Of a stretch of 25,344 nt of DNA, positions 6,534 through 13,008 are shown piece after piece. A model generated the notes under the pieces. That model was not told the DNA's origin, ran no database searches, and was given only the letters and a program-made list of their open reading frames with translations. The position numbers and the translations under genes were made by a program. The DNA is from a virus, in the IMG/VR virus record IMGVR_UViG_3300006754_000152, positions 1 through 25,344 of that record. One strand, 5' to 3'. Each line of letters starts with the position of its first letter. Position 1 is the stretch's first letter.

Positions 6534-7454
6534 TTAGCCTCCCCTATCGATAGGGTACGGCAAGTTCACCAATTTTGGATTTAAAATATTAAATTGTTCT
6601 TTGAGTTTTTTGGTTTCTTTCTTAGTGCGACCAAGAATATAAATATATTTATGTTTGGGCTTCATTTCCCTACTTTTACAACTATCTCTATATTTTTTCT
6701 CTTCTTCTTTAATTTTGATTCGAATCTCTTCTGGGATAATTTCCCAATTTGGGGAATATTTTTTCATATATTTTTTCCATTGTTCTTTTTCAATGCCAAT
6801 ATTTTTTGCATATATAGCATATTTCGATTTTTTGCGAAAATCTCTACCACTAAACCACCCAAGTTCGGGACGGTTAGGATCAAAATATTGTTTTGAGGTA
6901 CCAGACTTCTGACCTAGATAAATAAAATTACATGCTTGGTATATTGTTCCAAGTTCTTTAGCTTCGGGATCTGAATACGCAGAAAATACTCTGAATTCAG
7001 AATTTTTTACCATATGTTTAATTGATCTAGTTATTAACCAAGAGCCTAAATTCTTGGGAGCCCACGAAATACATGCACCTCGACTTATTAACTTTTCTTT
7101 ATCTCTATTTTCTTTTCCAAGAACATGGGAAAACGCATTTGGAGTTGCCATAACAATAGCACCAGCTATTATGTTGTTCTTTTTTAATCGTGCAACAAAC
7201 CTATGAGTTGGTCTTGCTGGGAGCTTGCCGAGCCATTCGTGGCGCTCGATAAACTTTTTTATTTCTCCACATTGTTTTTTATCTTCTTTGTCAACGTAAT
7301 AAAATTCAAAATCGTTGATACGCAAAGATTTATAATCTTCTTCTGTAAGATCTGCTTCTTTTAAATCTATATTTAAATTTTGTTGGCGAATTTCATATTG
7401 CCAGCAATGTTCTTCTTTGTAATTTTTAAATCTGTCGTAAACTTCTTGTTTCAT
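6534..7454 (-). CDS. Mom-like DNA adenine modification protein (GNAT-fold)
   Basis: A 306-aa protein. The central part (residues about 70-200) matches the pattern of phage Mu Mom-type proteins, which turn adenine in phage DNA into methylcarbamoyl-adenine and so block restriction. It contains HRFVARLKKNNIIAGAIVMA, ISRGACISWAPKNLGSWLI and the strongly family-like segment FSAYSDPEAKELGTIYQACN (SDPEA at 161-165), followed by FIYLGQKSG. It carries about 70 extra residues at the N-terminus and a Lys-rich tail of about 90, making it longer than Mu Mom (about 231 aa). It overlaps the preceding gene by ATGA and also has its own consensus promoter at 7491-7519. Family assignment is by recognition of these motifs; the modified base is inferred. 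Confidence 0.8.
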   Translation of the reverse strand: MKQEVYDRFKNYKEEHCWQYEIRQQNLNIDLKEADLTEEDYKSLRINDFEFYYVDKEDKKQCGEIKKFIERHEWLGKLPARPTHRFVARLKKNNIIAGAIVMATPNAFSHVLGKENRDKEKLISRGACISWAPKNLGSWLITRSIKHMVKNSEFRVFSAYSDPEAKELGTIYQACNFIYLGQKSGTSKQYFDPNRPELGWFSGRDFRKKSKYAIYAKNIGIEKEQWKKYMKKYSPNWEIIPEEIRIKIKEEEKKYRDSCKSREMKPKHKYIYILGRTKKETKKLKEQFNILNPKLVNLPYPIDRGG

Positions 7455-9343
7455 TCATCGCTCGTGAGTTCATTAATCATCTCACTAAGCATTATATACG
7501 AAAGGCGGGTGTTTGTCAAGTGTTCTTTTTGTTCTCTCTTCTCTTTTCCTGCCATTGATTGCACCGTTTCTTCTACATCCAAACTGTTAACCATTTGGTG
7601 TGTAAGTTTTTTTTCAAGAGTGTCCATAATATTATCAATCTTTTTCTCCAACTCGCCCATGCCGGGGGTGTCTACGGCTTCTGCCATAAACCCTTGTTCT
7701 GCTCTCTTTTCTTGAGCCTTCGCCATTTCCGCTTCAACTTCTTTAAAAGCTCCCTCAATATCTTTTCCTCGAATATCAAATCTATACGAAGGTTTGCATC
7801 CAATCCCGACCAATCGCCCATCTTTAGATATTGCCCTTCCTCCCTTAGACCGCACATCAACTTTAATAATTTTAGCGAAAGTGGCAATAGTTTTTGCATA
7901 CGCAGCCCCATCCTCGGGCATCAATGAAAATATATGATCTGGTGAAACGATATATTGTGCTATAGCTTCAGGTGCTTCAGCAAAAATTCTTCTTCCTGAT
8001 AATATTTCATCAACCAATACATTTCGTAACGACTGAGAGGCAGTCGGACCTTCAGCAGATTCTTTCACAACTTCAGTAAAGATCGCTTTAAGTTTTCTAC
8101 GAATTTCATTTCCAAATTTTTCCTGCCAATCATCATAATCAAAATTTCTTACAATTACTTCTCCTAATTGATTAATGATGCCCTGCTGCTCAAGAGCCTC
8201 AAGTGCGTTTTTATACTTTTCTATCTTTTTAAGGTCAGCTTTTTTACCTTTTGATTTTTCTTTTTCAATATCCGACAGCATATTTGCAGCACGACCATGA
8301 GTTATAAATTGTTTTTCGCCGTGTTCAAGCATTTCTGTTTTAGCTTCAGCAAAAAGTTTGGCTGTTTCTTCTTGTGCCGCTTTAATTGCAGCGTCTTCAA
8401 CACTATCAGCAGCATTTTCTCTTAACCATTCATCGACAATAAATTGTAATTGTGGTGCGGTATTAGCAGCTTCAGCGGAAGCAGCTTGAATATCACCGGA
8501 CAATTTAATCGAGATATTTTTATCCCCAAACCTTATATCTGTTTTGGGTTGAATGGATGGACCGCCCCACGCAGGAGGTTTTTTACCGACTTCTTCCATT
8601 GTTGCACCAGCAAAATTTGCTTTAGAAAAGAAACCGGAATTGACACACAAGGTAATAGATTCATCAGCTAGTTCTCCTATTGTTGAACCTCCGTGTTCCA
8701 TTTGTCTCCAGTCATCGCTACGGGCACAAGCATAAGCAGCATCCCCAGTGCCTGTTGGCGCACCTACTTTCATTCGCGCAGATTCAATAACACACCACTC
8801 AAATCGCATCGCAGCTTTTGGCGGTGGGACTCCCTTACAATCTCCAGCAGTACGAGCACCACCTAATTTTTCAGAACCAGAAGAAATTACTTTGGGTGGT
8901 TGTTTTGCTTTATTTATTGGACCTTCAGCTTTTCCTTTTGCTTCGTCTTCGCCAAAAGTATAAACTGTTTTACCATCTAATTTATGCTGCCACAATAATC
9001 CCTTACCAACTAACTTGTTCCACGCTTCAACAAATGCAACCATTTCAACCTGTTCCGACTTTATCGCCAGAGCAACTTTTCTATCAAAATCTTTTGCTAT
9101 TACCTCTTCGTCCTCACGATCAATAAAATACTTTTTTATTTTACGATAACAATCGCTTGTAGTTATACATGAAAAAAATTCTTCTTGGCTTTCCGATACT
9201 ATTTTATTATCAGAAATATTTTTATGTAAATCTGGAGTTGTATTATTAATTGGCTCCTCAAAAACTACCAAATCATTCTCACTTAATTCTTCTAGTTGCT
9301 CATCAACTAAACTCACAAGTTCAGCCCAATTAATCTTAGACAT
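7451..9343 (-). CDS. Large phage protein of unknown function (630 aa)
   Basis: A 630-aa protein starting at an ATG that overlaps the previous gene by 8 nt. The N-terminus is acidic. Residues about 65-130 look like a small helical or winged domain (YRKIKKYF through KLDGKTVYTF). Residues 265-295 contain PKTDIRFGDKNISIKLSGDIQ written across a strand pair, with D269 and K280 spaced as in some nuclease cores (D...xK). Long Ala/Glu/Lys helices follow (about 300-400). A C-terminal domain has DEILSGRRIFAEAPEAIAQY and GRLVGIGCKPSYRFDIRG. I have seen similar combinations in unannotated T4-like proteins but cannot name it. A virion or nuclease role is speculation. The Mom promoter lies in its 3' end. 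Confidence 0.85.
   Translation of the reverse strand: MSKINWAELVSLVDEQLEELSENDLVVFEEPINNTTPDLHKNISDNKIVSESQEEFFSCITTSDCYRKIKKYFIDREDEEVIAKDFDRKVALAIKSEQVEMVAFVEAWNKLVGKGLLWQHKLDGKTVYTFGEDEAKGKAEGPINKAKQPPKVISSGSEKLGGARTAGDCKGVPPPKAAMRFEWCVIESARMKVGAPTGTGDAAYACARSDDWRQMEHGGSTIGELADESITLCVNSGFFSKANFAGATMEEVGKKPPAWGGPSIQPKTDIRFGDKNISIKLSGDIQAASAEAANTAPQLQFIVDEWLRENAADSVEDAAIKAAQEETAKLFAEAKTEMLEHGEKQFITHGRAANMLSDIEKEKSKGKKADLKKIEKYKNALEALEQQGIINQLGEVIVRNFDYDDWQEKFGNEIRRKLKAIFTEVVKESAEGPTASQSLRNVLVDEILSGRRIFAEAPEAIAQYIVSPDHIFSLMPEDGAAYAKTIATFAKIIKVDVRSKGGRAISKDGRLVGIGCKPSYRFDIRGKDIEGAFKEVEAEMAKAQEKRAEQGFMAEAVDTPGMGELEKKIDNIMDTLEKKLTHQMVNSLDVEETVQSMAGKEKREQKEHLTNTRLSYIMLSEMINELTSDE
7491..7519 (-). 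promoter_or_regulatory. Perfect-consensus internal sigma-70 promoter for the Mom-like gene
   Basis: The minus strand reads TTGACA, 17 nt, TATAAT (-35 at 7514-7519, -10 at 7491-7496). It lies inside the last codons of the 630-aa gene, 36 nt before the ATG at 7454. All 12 consensus positions match. It would let the Mom-like gene be expressed apart from the upstream genes. Confidence 0.8.
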
Positions 9344-9959
9344 CTAAGTCTTCCTCACAAATTAATGTATATGTAAAGCTGTTACTAAATCTATCGGCTG
9401 CTACCTGACACGTGTCAATAAACTCATAATAATCTTTCGTTCTCTTAAATACTTGACAACCGGCTGACCAAGAATTTACATATTTAGTATCGCCATTGCG
9501 TGATGAACGGTGAATATTAATTCCAAACATCCCTTCTTCAATAAAATTTTTATTTAGCTCATACTTTTTATTTCTATTGTTATCTCTGTATACTTTTACT
9601 TTGCCACCTCTTTGGCAAAGAGCTAGGTATTTACCACCATGCATATCAAGTTTGTATGTAGATTTATATTGGCCAGGGACGAGAATTGCACAACCTGACG
9701 GGCTCGATGGACTAGCAAGACTATCTTTACCTGGATCAGTTGTTGCCTCATAGGTATCAACTACCCACCAACCCTTAACATTTTTGTAAATAATAACAAT
9801 TGCGTCATCAAACAAATTAGTAAAATTTTTGCTAGCTCTTACGCCTATAATATTAAGATTATAAGATTTAGAACTAAAAAATGCATGACCTTTTTTCTTG
9901 AGGGCTTTCTCATACATATTTTTAATAATTTCTGCCTGAACGCCTTCAATTCTTGCCAT
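9336..9959 (-). CDS. L,D-transpeptidase-like (YkuD-type) protein
   Basis: A 207-aa protein from the ATG at 9959 (MARIEGVQAE), 4 nt past the clpP stop; an upstream TTG at 9983 would overlap clpP. The C-terminal half shows the YkuD-like catalytic pattern: H150 in GINIH, 14 residues, then S165-A-G-C168 (WSAGCQVF). The family form is H-x(14-17)-[ST]-[HN]-G-C, so the residue after Ser is Ala rather than His/Asn. The PSGCAILVPGQYKSTYKLDM region resembles the strand leading into that fold. No signal peptide is visible. It may act on host peptidoglycan, as a lysis or entry enzyme, or may be a structural fold user. It sits between a ClpP-like protease and the 630-aa protein. Confidence 0.75.
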   Translation of the reverse strand: MARIEGVQAEIIKNMYEKALKKKGHAFFSSKSYNLNIIGVRASKNFTNLFDDAIVIIYKNVKGWWVVDTYEATTDPGKDSLASPSSPSGCAILVPGQYKSTYKLDMHGGKYLALCQRGGKVKVYRDNNRNKKYELNKNFIEEGMFGINIHRSSRNGDTKYVNSWSAGCQVFKRTKDYYEFIDTCQVAADRFSNSFTYTLICEEDLDV

Positions 9960-9963
9960 TTCT

Positions 9964-10686
9964 TTACACAACCTCGTCAGCAATGCCCAAATCTACCGCT
10001 TCCTGGGCACTGAGGTATACGTTAACCTTCTTCTTAAGTAGGTTTGAAAGATACTTTTTAGACATTGCTGTCTCTTCTACTAGCCTTGCGATATACTGTT
10101 CTTGAATCCAACGAATCTCATCCATTTCATTTTCTAGATTGTGGATAGCGCCACTTGAGCCGCCAATTACAGCATGAATCATTACACGACAGTTGGCACC
10201 AATTCTTCTTTTTCCTTTAGTCCCTGCGGCCATAAGTAAAACACCAGCAGACATTACCTTTCCCAAGCCATAAGTGTGGACTTCACATCCATCTGATTTT
10301 ATTTTACGCATTAAATCATATATGCCAAACATATCAGAAGCTGAACCACCGTGAGTCGAAACAATAATTTCAAATGGTTCGTGGGTTATTGTTGTTTCTT
10401 CACACTCGGGATCTTCTGGATCTAGGGATACTTCTTTGGTCCCACTCTTAAATAAGGAAAGCATACCATACATAAGTTCCGAAGCCTTCTCTTCATCTAA
10501 GTCACCAACGAGACCGACTACTCTAATTTTAGATTCACTGTCTGAAGATGAACCACCCGTTGGAACAATAATATAGTTTGTTTTAGTTTGTTCTTGTTCT
10601 TCCGCACTCCCTGAAGGAGCAGCTTCTTCTTCAGCTTCTTTCTCTTTAGTATCCTGAAGGTGGCCACTATCAATAATAAATGCCAT
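9964..10686 (-). CDS. clpP: ClpP-like serine protease
   Basis: A 240-aa ClpP/crotonase-fold protease. Residues 1-50 form an acidic, low-complexity extension; the protease domain starts near KIRVVGLVGDLDEEKASELM. Visible motifs are VSTHGGSASDMFGIYDLM, the nucleophile S146 in KVMSAGVLLMAAG, and H171 in NCRVMIHAVIGG. The third triad position, Asp before RFLSA in E. coli ClpP, is N222 (VNVYLSAQEAVDLG). A Ser-His-Asn triad is known in some ClpP paralogues such as Listeria ClpP1. No Clp ATPase is in the window. In phages such proteins may act as head-maturation proteases or modify host Clp; neither is proved here. AAGGAG lies 8 nt before the ATG. Confidence 0.92.
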   Translation of the reverse strand: MAFIIDSGHLQDTKEKEAEEEAAPSGSAEEQEQTKTNYIIVPTGGSSSDSESKIRVVGLVGDLDEEKASELMYGMLSLFKSGTKEVSLDPEDPECEETTITHEPFEIIVSTHGGSASDMFGIYDLMRKIKSDGCEVHTYGLGKVMSAGVLLMAAGTKGKRRIGANCRVMIHAVIGGSSGAIHNLENEMDEIRWIQEQYIARLVEETAMSKKYLSNLLKKKVNVYLSAQEAVDLGIADEVV

Positions 10687-10703
10687 AACAAAAACTCCTT
10701 TAA

Positions 10704-10964
10704 CTAGTAGGGTGAAATTATTTTTAATTCATCATCCACGAAAGAAAGATCATAGAATTCATTCATATATCCGATAATACACTCTAGATAATAATCTATG
10801 GTGTGTTCCGAAAGCACTTTTCTTTCTATTTTTTTTTGTAAAGAACTTAGGATTGAATTAACTAAAAACAATTTTGGAGCATAAACAATATTATTTATGC
10901 GAAGGCAAGATTTTGGATGCTGTATACAGTATCTGAGGACTTCTTGAACATCAGCCCTTGTCAT
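10704..10964 (-). CDS. Small helical hypothetical protein
   Basis: An 86-aa protein from the ATG at 10964 (MTRADVQEVLRYC), which lies inside the end of the short ORF at 10951-11106 with GGTGAG directly upstream. The longer frame up to 11036 would overlap that ORF completely and reads as basic, Trp-rich, unlikely protein. The sequence is mainly helical with a hydrophobic middle (NNIVYAPKLFLVNSILSSLQ). It is the gene just ahead of clpP. Function unknown. Confidence 0.65.
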   Translation of the reverse strand: MTRADVQEVLRYCIQHPKSCLRINNIVYAPKLFLVNSILSSLQKKIERKVLSEHTIDYYLECIIGYMNEFYDLSFVDDELKIISPY

Positions 10965-11106
10965 TCTCACCAACCATCTCTTCCAATACTTCAGACACCA
11001 TTTTTTTGATGTCATCCATGTTGGGCGGTTTGACAAGAAGAACTGATTTATTTTCTTTTTGCTGTTCTTTAATCAGTTCTTTTAAATATTTAATATCTAT
11101 TTTCAT
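10951..11106 (-). CDS. 51-aa Lys/Glu-rich helical microprotein
   Basis: An ORF read directly from the sequence: ATG at 11106, TGA at 10951-10953, 51 codons before the stop. It begins MKIDIKYLKELIKEQQKENK and continues through SVLLVKPPNMDDIKKMV, giving two amphipathic helices joined by a Val/Leu strand. The overlap with the next start (ATG at 10964) is the usual coupled style of this genome. The ribosome site is weak (AAAGAA), and the gene begins only 20 nt after a terminator, so its transcription needs read-through or a promoter I cannot see. Confidence 0.55.
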   Translation of the reverse strand: MKIDIKYLKELIKEQQKENKSVLLVKPPNMDDIKKMVSEVLEEMVGENDKG

Positions 11107-11125
11107 TTTATTCTTTAAATTAACC

Positions 11126-11148
11126 AAAAAAGGGGGCAGTACCCCCTT
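11126..11148 (-). terminator. Rho-independent terminator after the acidic-repeat gene
   Basis: In the minus direction AAGGGGG, loop TACTG, CCCCCTT forms a GC-rich stem of 7 bp, followed by a run of six T. It starts 22 nt past the stop of the gene at 11171-11737, so it should end that transcript. Confidence 0.9.
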
Positions 11149-11170
11149 AGCATTTTAGGAGCTTTGCTTT

Positions 11171-11737
11171 CTATTTTTTACTTTCTTTTACGAGACGTAA
11201 AGCGACTCGGCGTGCAACTTCTGATACCACACTTTCATAATCAAACTCTTCTGATTCTTCCACAGGCTCTTCTTCCTCTGATTCTTCAACATCACCTTCA
11301 GCAGCTTCCGCCATCTCAGCGGGCTCTGGTTCCATGTCCATTTCAGGCTCTGGTTCCATGTCCATTTCAGGCTCTGGTTCCATGTCCATTTCAGGCTCTG
11401 GTTCCATGTCCATAGCTGGCTCGGCTCCACCTTCGACATCAACAGAAACACCAGTTTCTTGTTCAATGGCATCAGCAACAGCAACGACGATTCGTTGAAC
11501 CATCTCCTCATCTACGTCAGGCTCTGGTTCCATGTCCATAGCTGGCTCTTCACCCATGTCCATAGCTGGCTCTTCACCCATGTCGTCCATACCTACCTCT
11601 GCCTCTTCTTCATCAGCAAATGCATCATCTTCTTCGACGGTATCAAGAAAATTCTCTGCAAGAGGCTCAATATTGGCGTATTTCATAAACTTTCGAATTG
11701 TATTTTCTTCTAAAAGCTTCTTTACTTTTTTACTCAT
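11171..11737 (-). CDS. Acidic octapeptide-repeat phage protein
   Basis: A 188-aa very acidic protein. The start is the ATG at 11737 after AGGAG (9 nt); a TTG one codon earlier is possible. The N-terminus, MSKKVKKLLEENTIRKFMKY then ANIEPLAENFLD, is a conserved-looking leader of a type I associate with marine T4-like phage proteins. It is followed by Asp/Glu-rich sequence with two MGEEPAMD units, a short helical domain (EEMVQRIVVAVADAIEQETG), four EPEPEMDM-type units and a C-terminal amphipathic helix (SEVARRVALRLVKESKK). The overall form recalls phage scaffold or head-core proteins, but the role is inference. It is flanked by its own terminator and by the TATTTATA motif, so it is probably a single-gene transcript. 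Confidence 0.85.
   Translation of the reverse strand: MSKKVKKLLEENTIRKFMKYANIEPLAENFLDTVEEDDAFADEEEAEVGMDDMGEEPAMDMGEEPAMDMEPEPDVDEEMVQRIVVAVADAIEQETGVSVDVEGGAEPAMDMEPEPEMDMEPEPEMDMEPEPEMDMEPEPAEMAEAAEGDVEESEEEEPVEESEEFDYESVVSEVARRVALRLVKESKK
11322..11417. repeat. Four tandem 24-nt coding repeats
   Basis: Units of 24 nt (GGCTCTGGTTCCATGTCCAT plus 4 nt on the plus strand) start at 11322, 11346, 11370 and 11394. The first three are identical and the fourth differs at its end. They encode the octapeptide EPEPEMDM in the acidic-repeat protein. The near-perfect nucleotide identity points to recent slippage or expansion. Confidence 0.95.
11531..11578. repeat. Two tandem 24-nt coding repeats (second type)
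   Basis: CATGTCCATAGCTGGCTCTT plus CACC occurs twice in tandem at 11531-11554 and 11555-11578, encoding MGEEPAMD units. It shares its CCATGTCCAT core with the array at 11322-11417, so both probably arose from the same sequence. Confidence 0.9.
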
Positions 11738-11784
11738 CAATTTATTCTCCTAAAAATTTTGATCAAACCCTAGACAGGTTCATG

Positions 11785-11796
11785 TATAAATAGTAA
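11785..11796 (-). promoter_or_regulatory. Shared 12-nt motif TTACTATTTATA (copy 2)
   Basis: Identical to the 12-mer at 1413-1424. It lies in the 85-nt gap before the acidic-repeat gene, 47 nt ahead of its ATG. No sigma-70-like -35/-10 pair is evident in this gap, so this motif is the best candidate for a class-specific (late) promoter or operator. Two copies are too few to prove this. Confidence 0.3.
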
Positions 11797-11822
11797 AAGA
11801 ATATTAAAAAAGCAATAATGCA

Positions 11823-12065
11823 TTAAATGTATTCATCTTTTTTAATTTCTAATATCAATTTCTTTAAAGCACGTTGCTGAACATTTCTAACAGTAATATG
11901 GCTTATCTTCTCTATCTCAGCAATTTGTCTTAAAGTCATGGGTCCGTTTTTCGCAATAGCTATGAATATGCAATTTTTATTTTCTTTGCTATCAACCCAA
12001 TATCTACAGCTACTTAGTACACAATCATGATTACACTCCACACACCTTTTAACACATTTTTTCAT
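11823..12065 (-). CDS. Cys-rich protein with sigma-region-4-like helix-turn-helix
   Basis: An 80-aa protein. Residues 4-32 hold six cysteines (C4, C8, C11, C15, C20, C32), consistent with a small metal-binding knuckle. Residues 42-71, PMTLRQIAEIEKISHITVRN then VQQRALKKL, match the pattern of sigma-70 region 4 (LxEIAxxxxxSxxxVRxxxxRALxKL), a -35-binding helix-turn-helix. It is too short to be a full sigma factor, so a DNA-binding transcription regulator is the likely role. It overlaps the Dam gene by ATGA and is probably co-expressed with it. Confidence 0.8.
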   Translation of the reverse strand: MKKCVKRCVECNHDCVLSSCRYWVDSKENKNCIFIAIAKNGPMTLRQIAEIEKISHITVRNVQQRALKKLILEIKKDEYI

Positions 12066-12589
12066 GAAAGACGAACCCCTTTTCTACTCATTGAACTGGT
12101 AAAAAGCCTGTTGGGGAGTTGAAAGAGACTCAGGGCATACTCACGGTAGTCGGTTGTAAAAACCACCAAAGCACTTGGAAACGGAGCAGAATTATCAGCT
12201 TCACCTTTAAATTTTAAACGTCCTTTTATAAAATATATGTGTGCTGCATTCATACAATATTCATGCCAATATTTTGTATCTGTCCTAGATGGTATCAAAC
12301 AAACTACTGTGGTATCTGGCTTTTTGCTTTCCTCATAAGCCTTCTTGATCCATTTGCCAATTGCACCACGAGTATATGGAGGGTTAACAAAAACTGTATT
12401 CCCGGCCCAGTCTTTAGATAAGCCATCGTCGTCTACTGTATAATACTTCTCGCATTTTGCACTTTCAGCAGTTGCACACGGGTCAAGCGTAAATTTATAA
12501 ACCTTATTTAACTCATCAAACAAATCCTGGGGTGTCCCCCATTCATCGGACTTAGACGAAAACATCAATTCTCTTGTCTTTGTATCCAT
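12062..12589 (-). CDS. dam: Phage-type DNA N6-adenine methyltransferase (Dam family)
   Basis: A 175-aa SAM-dependent enzyme methylating adenine N6. The start is the ATG at 12589 with AGGAGG 6 nt upstream; the frame extends 9 codons further but without a ribosome site. Visible features are DEWGTPQDLFDELN and FTLDPCAT, typical of the phage Dam family, the catalytic NPPY at residues 69-72 (VFVNPPYTRG), and VVCLIPSRTDTKYWHEY with the following GRLKFKG. Length fits the family. The target site is not known. Together with the Mom-like gene it gives the phage two possible DNA modifications, usually a defence against restriction. Confidence 0.93.
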   Translation of the reverse strand: MDTKTRELMFSSKSDEWGTPQDLFDELNKVYKFTLDPCATAESAKCEKYYTVDDDGLSKDWAGNTVFVNPPYTRGAIGKWIKKAYEESKKPDTTVVCLIPSRTDTKYWHEYCMNAAHIYFIKGRLKFKGEADNSAPFPSALVVFTTDYREYALSLFQLPNRLFTSSMSRKGVRLS

Positions 12590-12644
12590 CTGTAACCTCC
12601 TCCCATTCTGCATCAATAATATTGGATTGTTTTTTATTAGGCAT
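12552..12644 (-). CDS. Possible 30-aa ORF overlapping dam start
   Basis: ATG at 12644, TAA at 12552-12554. The peptide starts MPNKKQSNIIDAEWEEVTDG and ends KRIDVFV. It fills the gap between the membrane-anchored gene and dam and overlaps the first 38 nt of dam in another frame. An in-frame ATG at 12665 would extend it. The ribosome site is weak. It may be a leader peptide controlling dam translation, or not a gene at all. Confidence 0.3.
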   Translation of the reverse strand: MPNKKQSNIIDAEWEEVTDGYKDKRIDVFV

Positions 12645-12672
12645 TTTCAGCCCGATACACACCATAGAGATA

Positions 12673-13008
12673 CTAATAAAAAGTAACGTTAACTTGAGAA
12701 TTGTCATCTTTTTTCTCTTCTTTCTTTTTGTCTTTTTTCTCTTCTTCTTCTATTTGCTTCTTAAGTCTGTCGAGGATTTTCTTTCTCTTCTTCTTCTTGT
12801 TGTCTGCATAATAAACTTCAGGTGTAATATGCACTGAGGATCTTTGTGGTGGGTGTAGCATTCCGACTATTTCCACTGTTTCACCCAAATCATCTTCAAT
12901 GACAGCAAGTCTACTTTCGACTTGTTTAATAAATGAAAAGCCACCAATTATAGCCGTTGTCATTAAACTGGCTATAACTGCCAATATTTTTGTTGATAAA
13001 TCTTTCAT
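12673..13008 (-). CDS. Membrane-anchored, highly charged small protein
   Basis: A 111-aa protein with one N-terminal hydrophobic segment (residues about 8-27, ILAVIASLMTTAIIGGFSFI), then VESRLAVIEDDLGETVEIV with coiled-coil character. The C-terminal half is extremely Lys/Glu-rich (residues about 70-103). The HPPQRSS stretch lies between. The layout is that of a single-pass inner-membrane protein with a cytoplasmic or periplasmic charged tail; spanin-like or holin-accessory roles are possible but no motif proves them. Its ATG overlaps the stop of the preceding zinc-finger gene (TAATG). Confidence 0.8.
   Translation of the reverse strand: MKDLSTKILAVIASLMTTAIIGGFSFIKQVESRLAVIEDDLGETVEIVGMLHPPQRSSVHITPEVYYADNKKKKRKKILDRLKKQIEEEEKKDKKKEEKKDDNSQVNVTFY

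Noticed and set aside
11322-11578. Regular 24-nt repeats that could be taken for a CRISPR array
   Set aside because: The units are directly adjacent without spacers, keep the reading frame and encode an acidic octapeptide in a well-supported gene.
11749-11768. Palindrome TTTGATCAAA and surrounding AT-rich bases as a terminator or operator
   Set aside because: Short, AT-rich and without a T-run or second copy that I can see.
12673-13008. Rz-type spanin
   Set aside because: It has one N-terminal membrane segment and a charged tail but no overlapping outer-membrane lipoprotein partner with a lipobox; architecture alone is too common.
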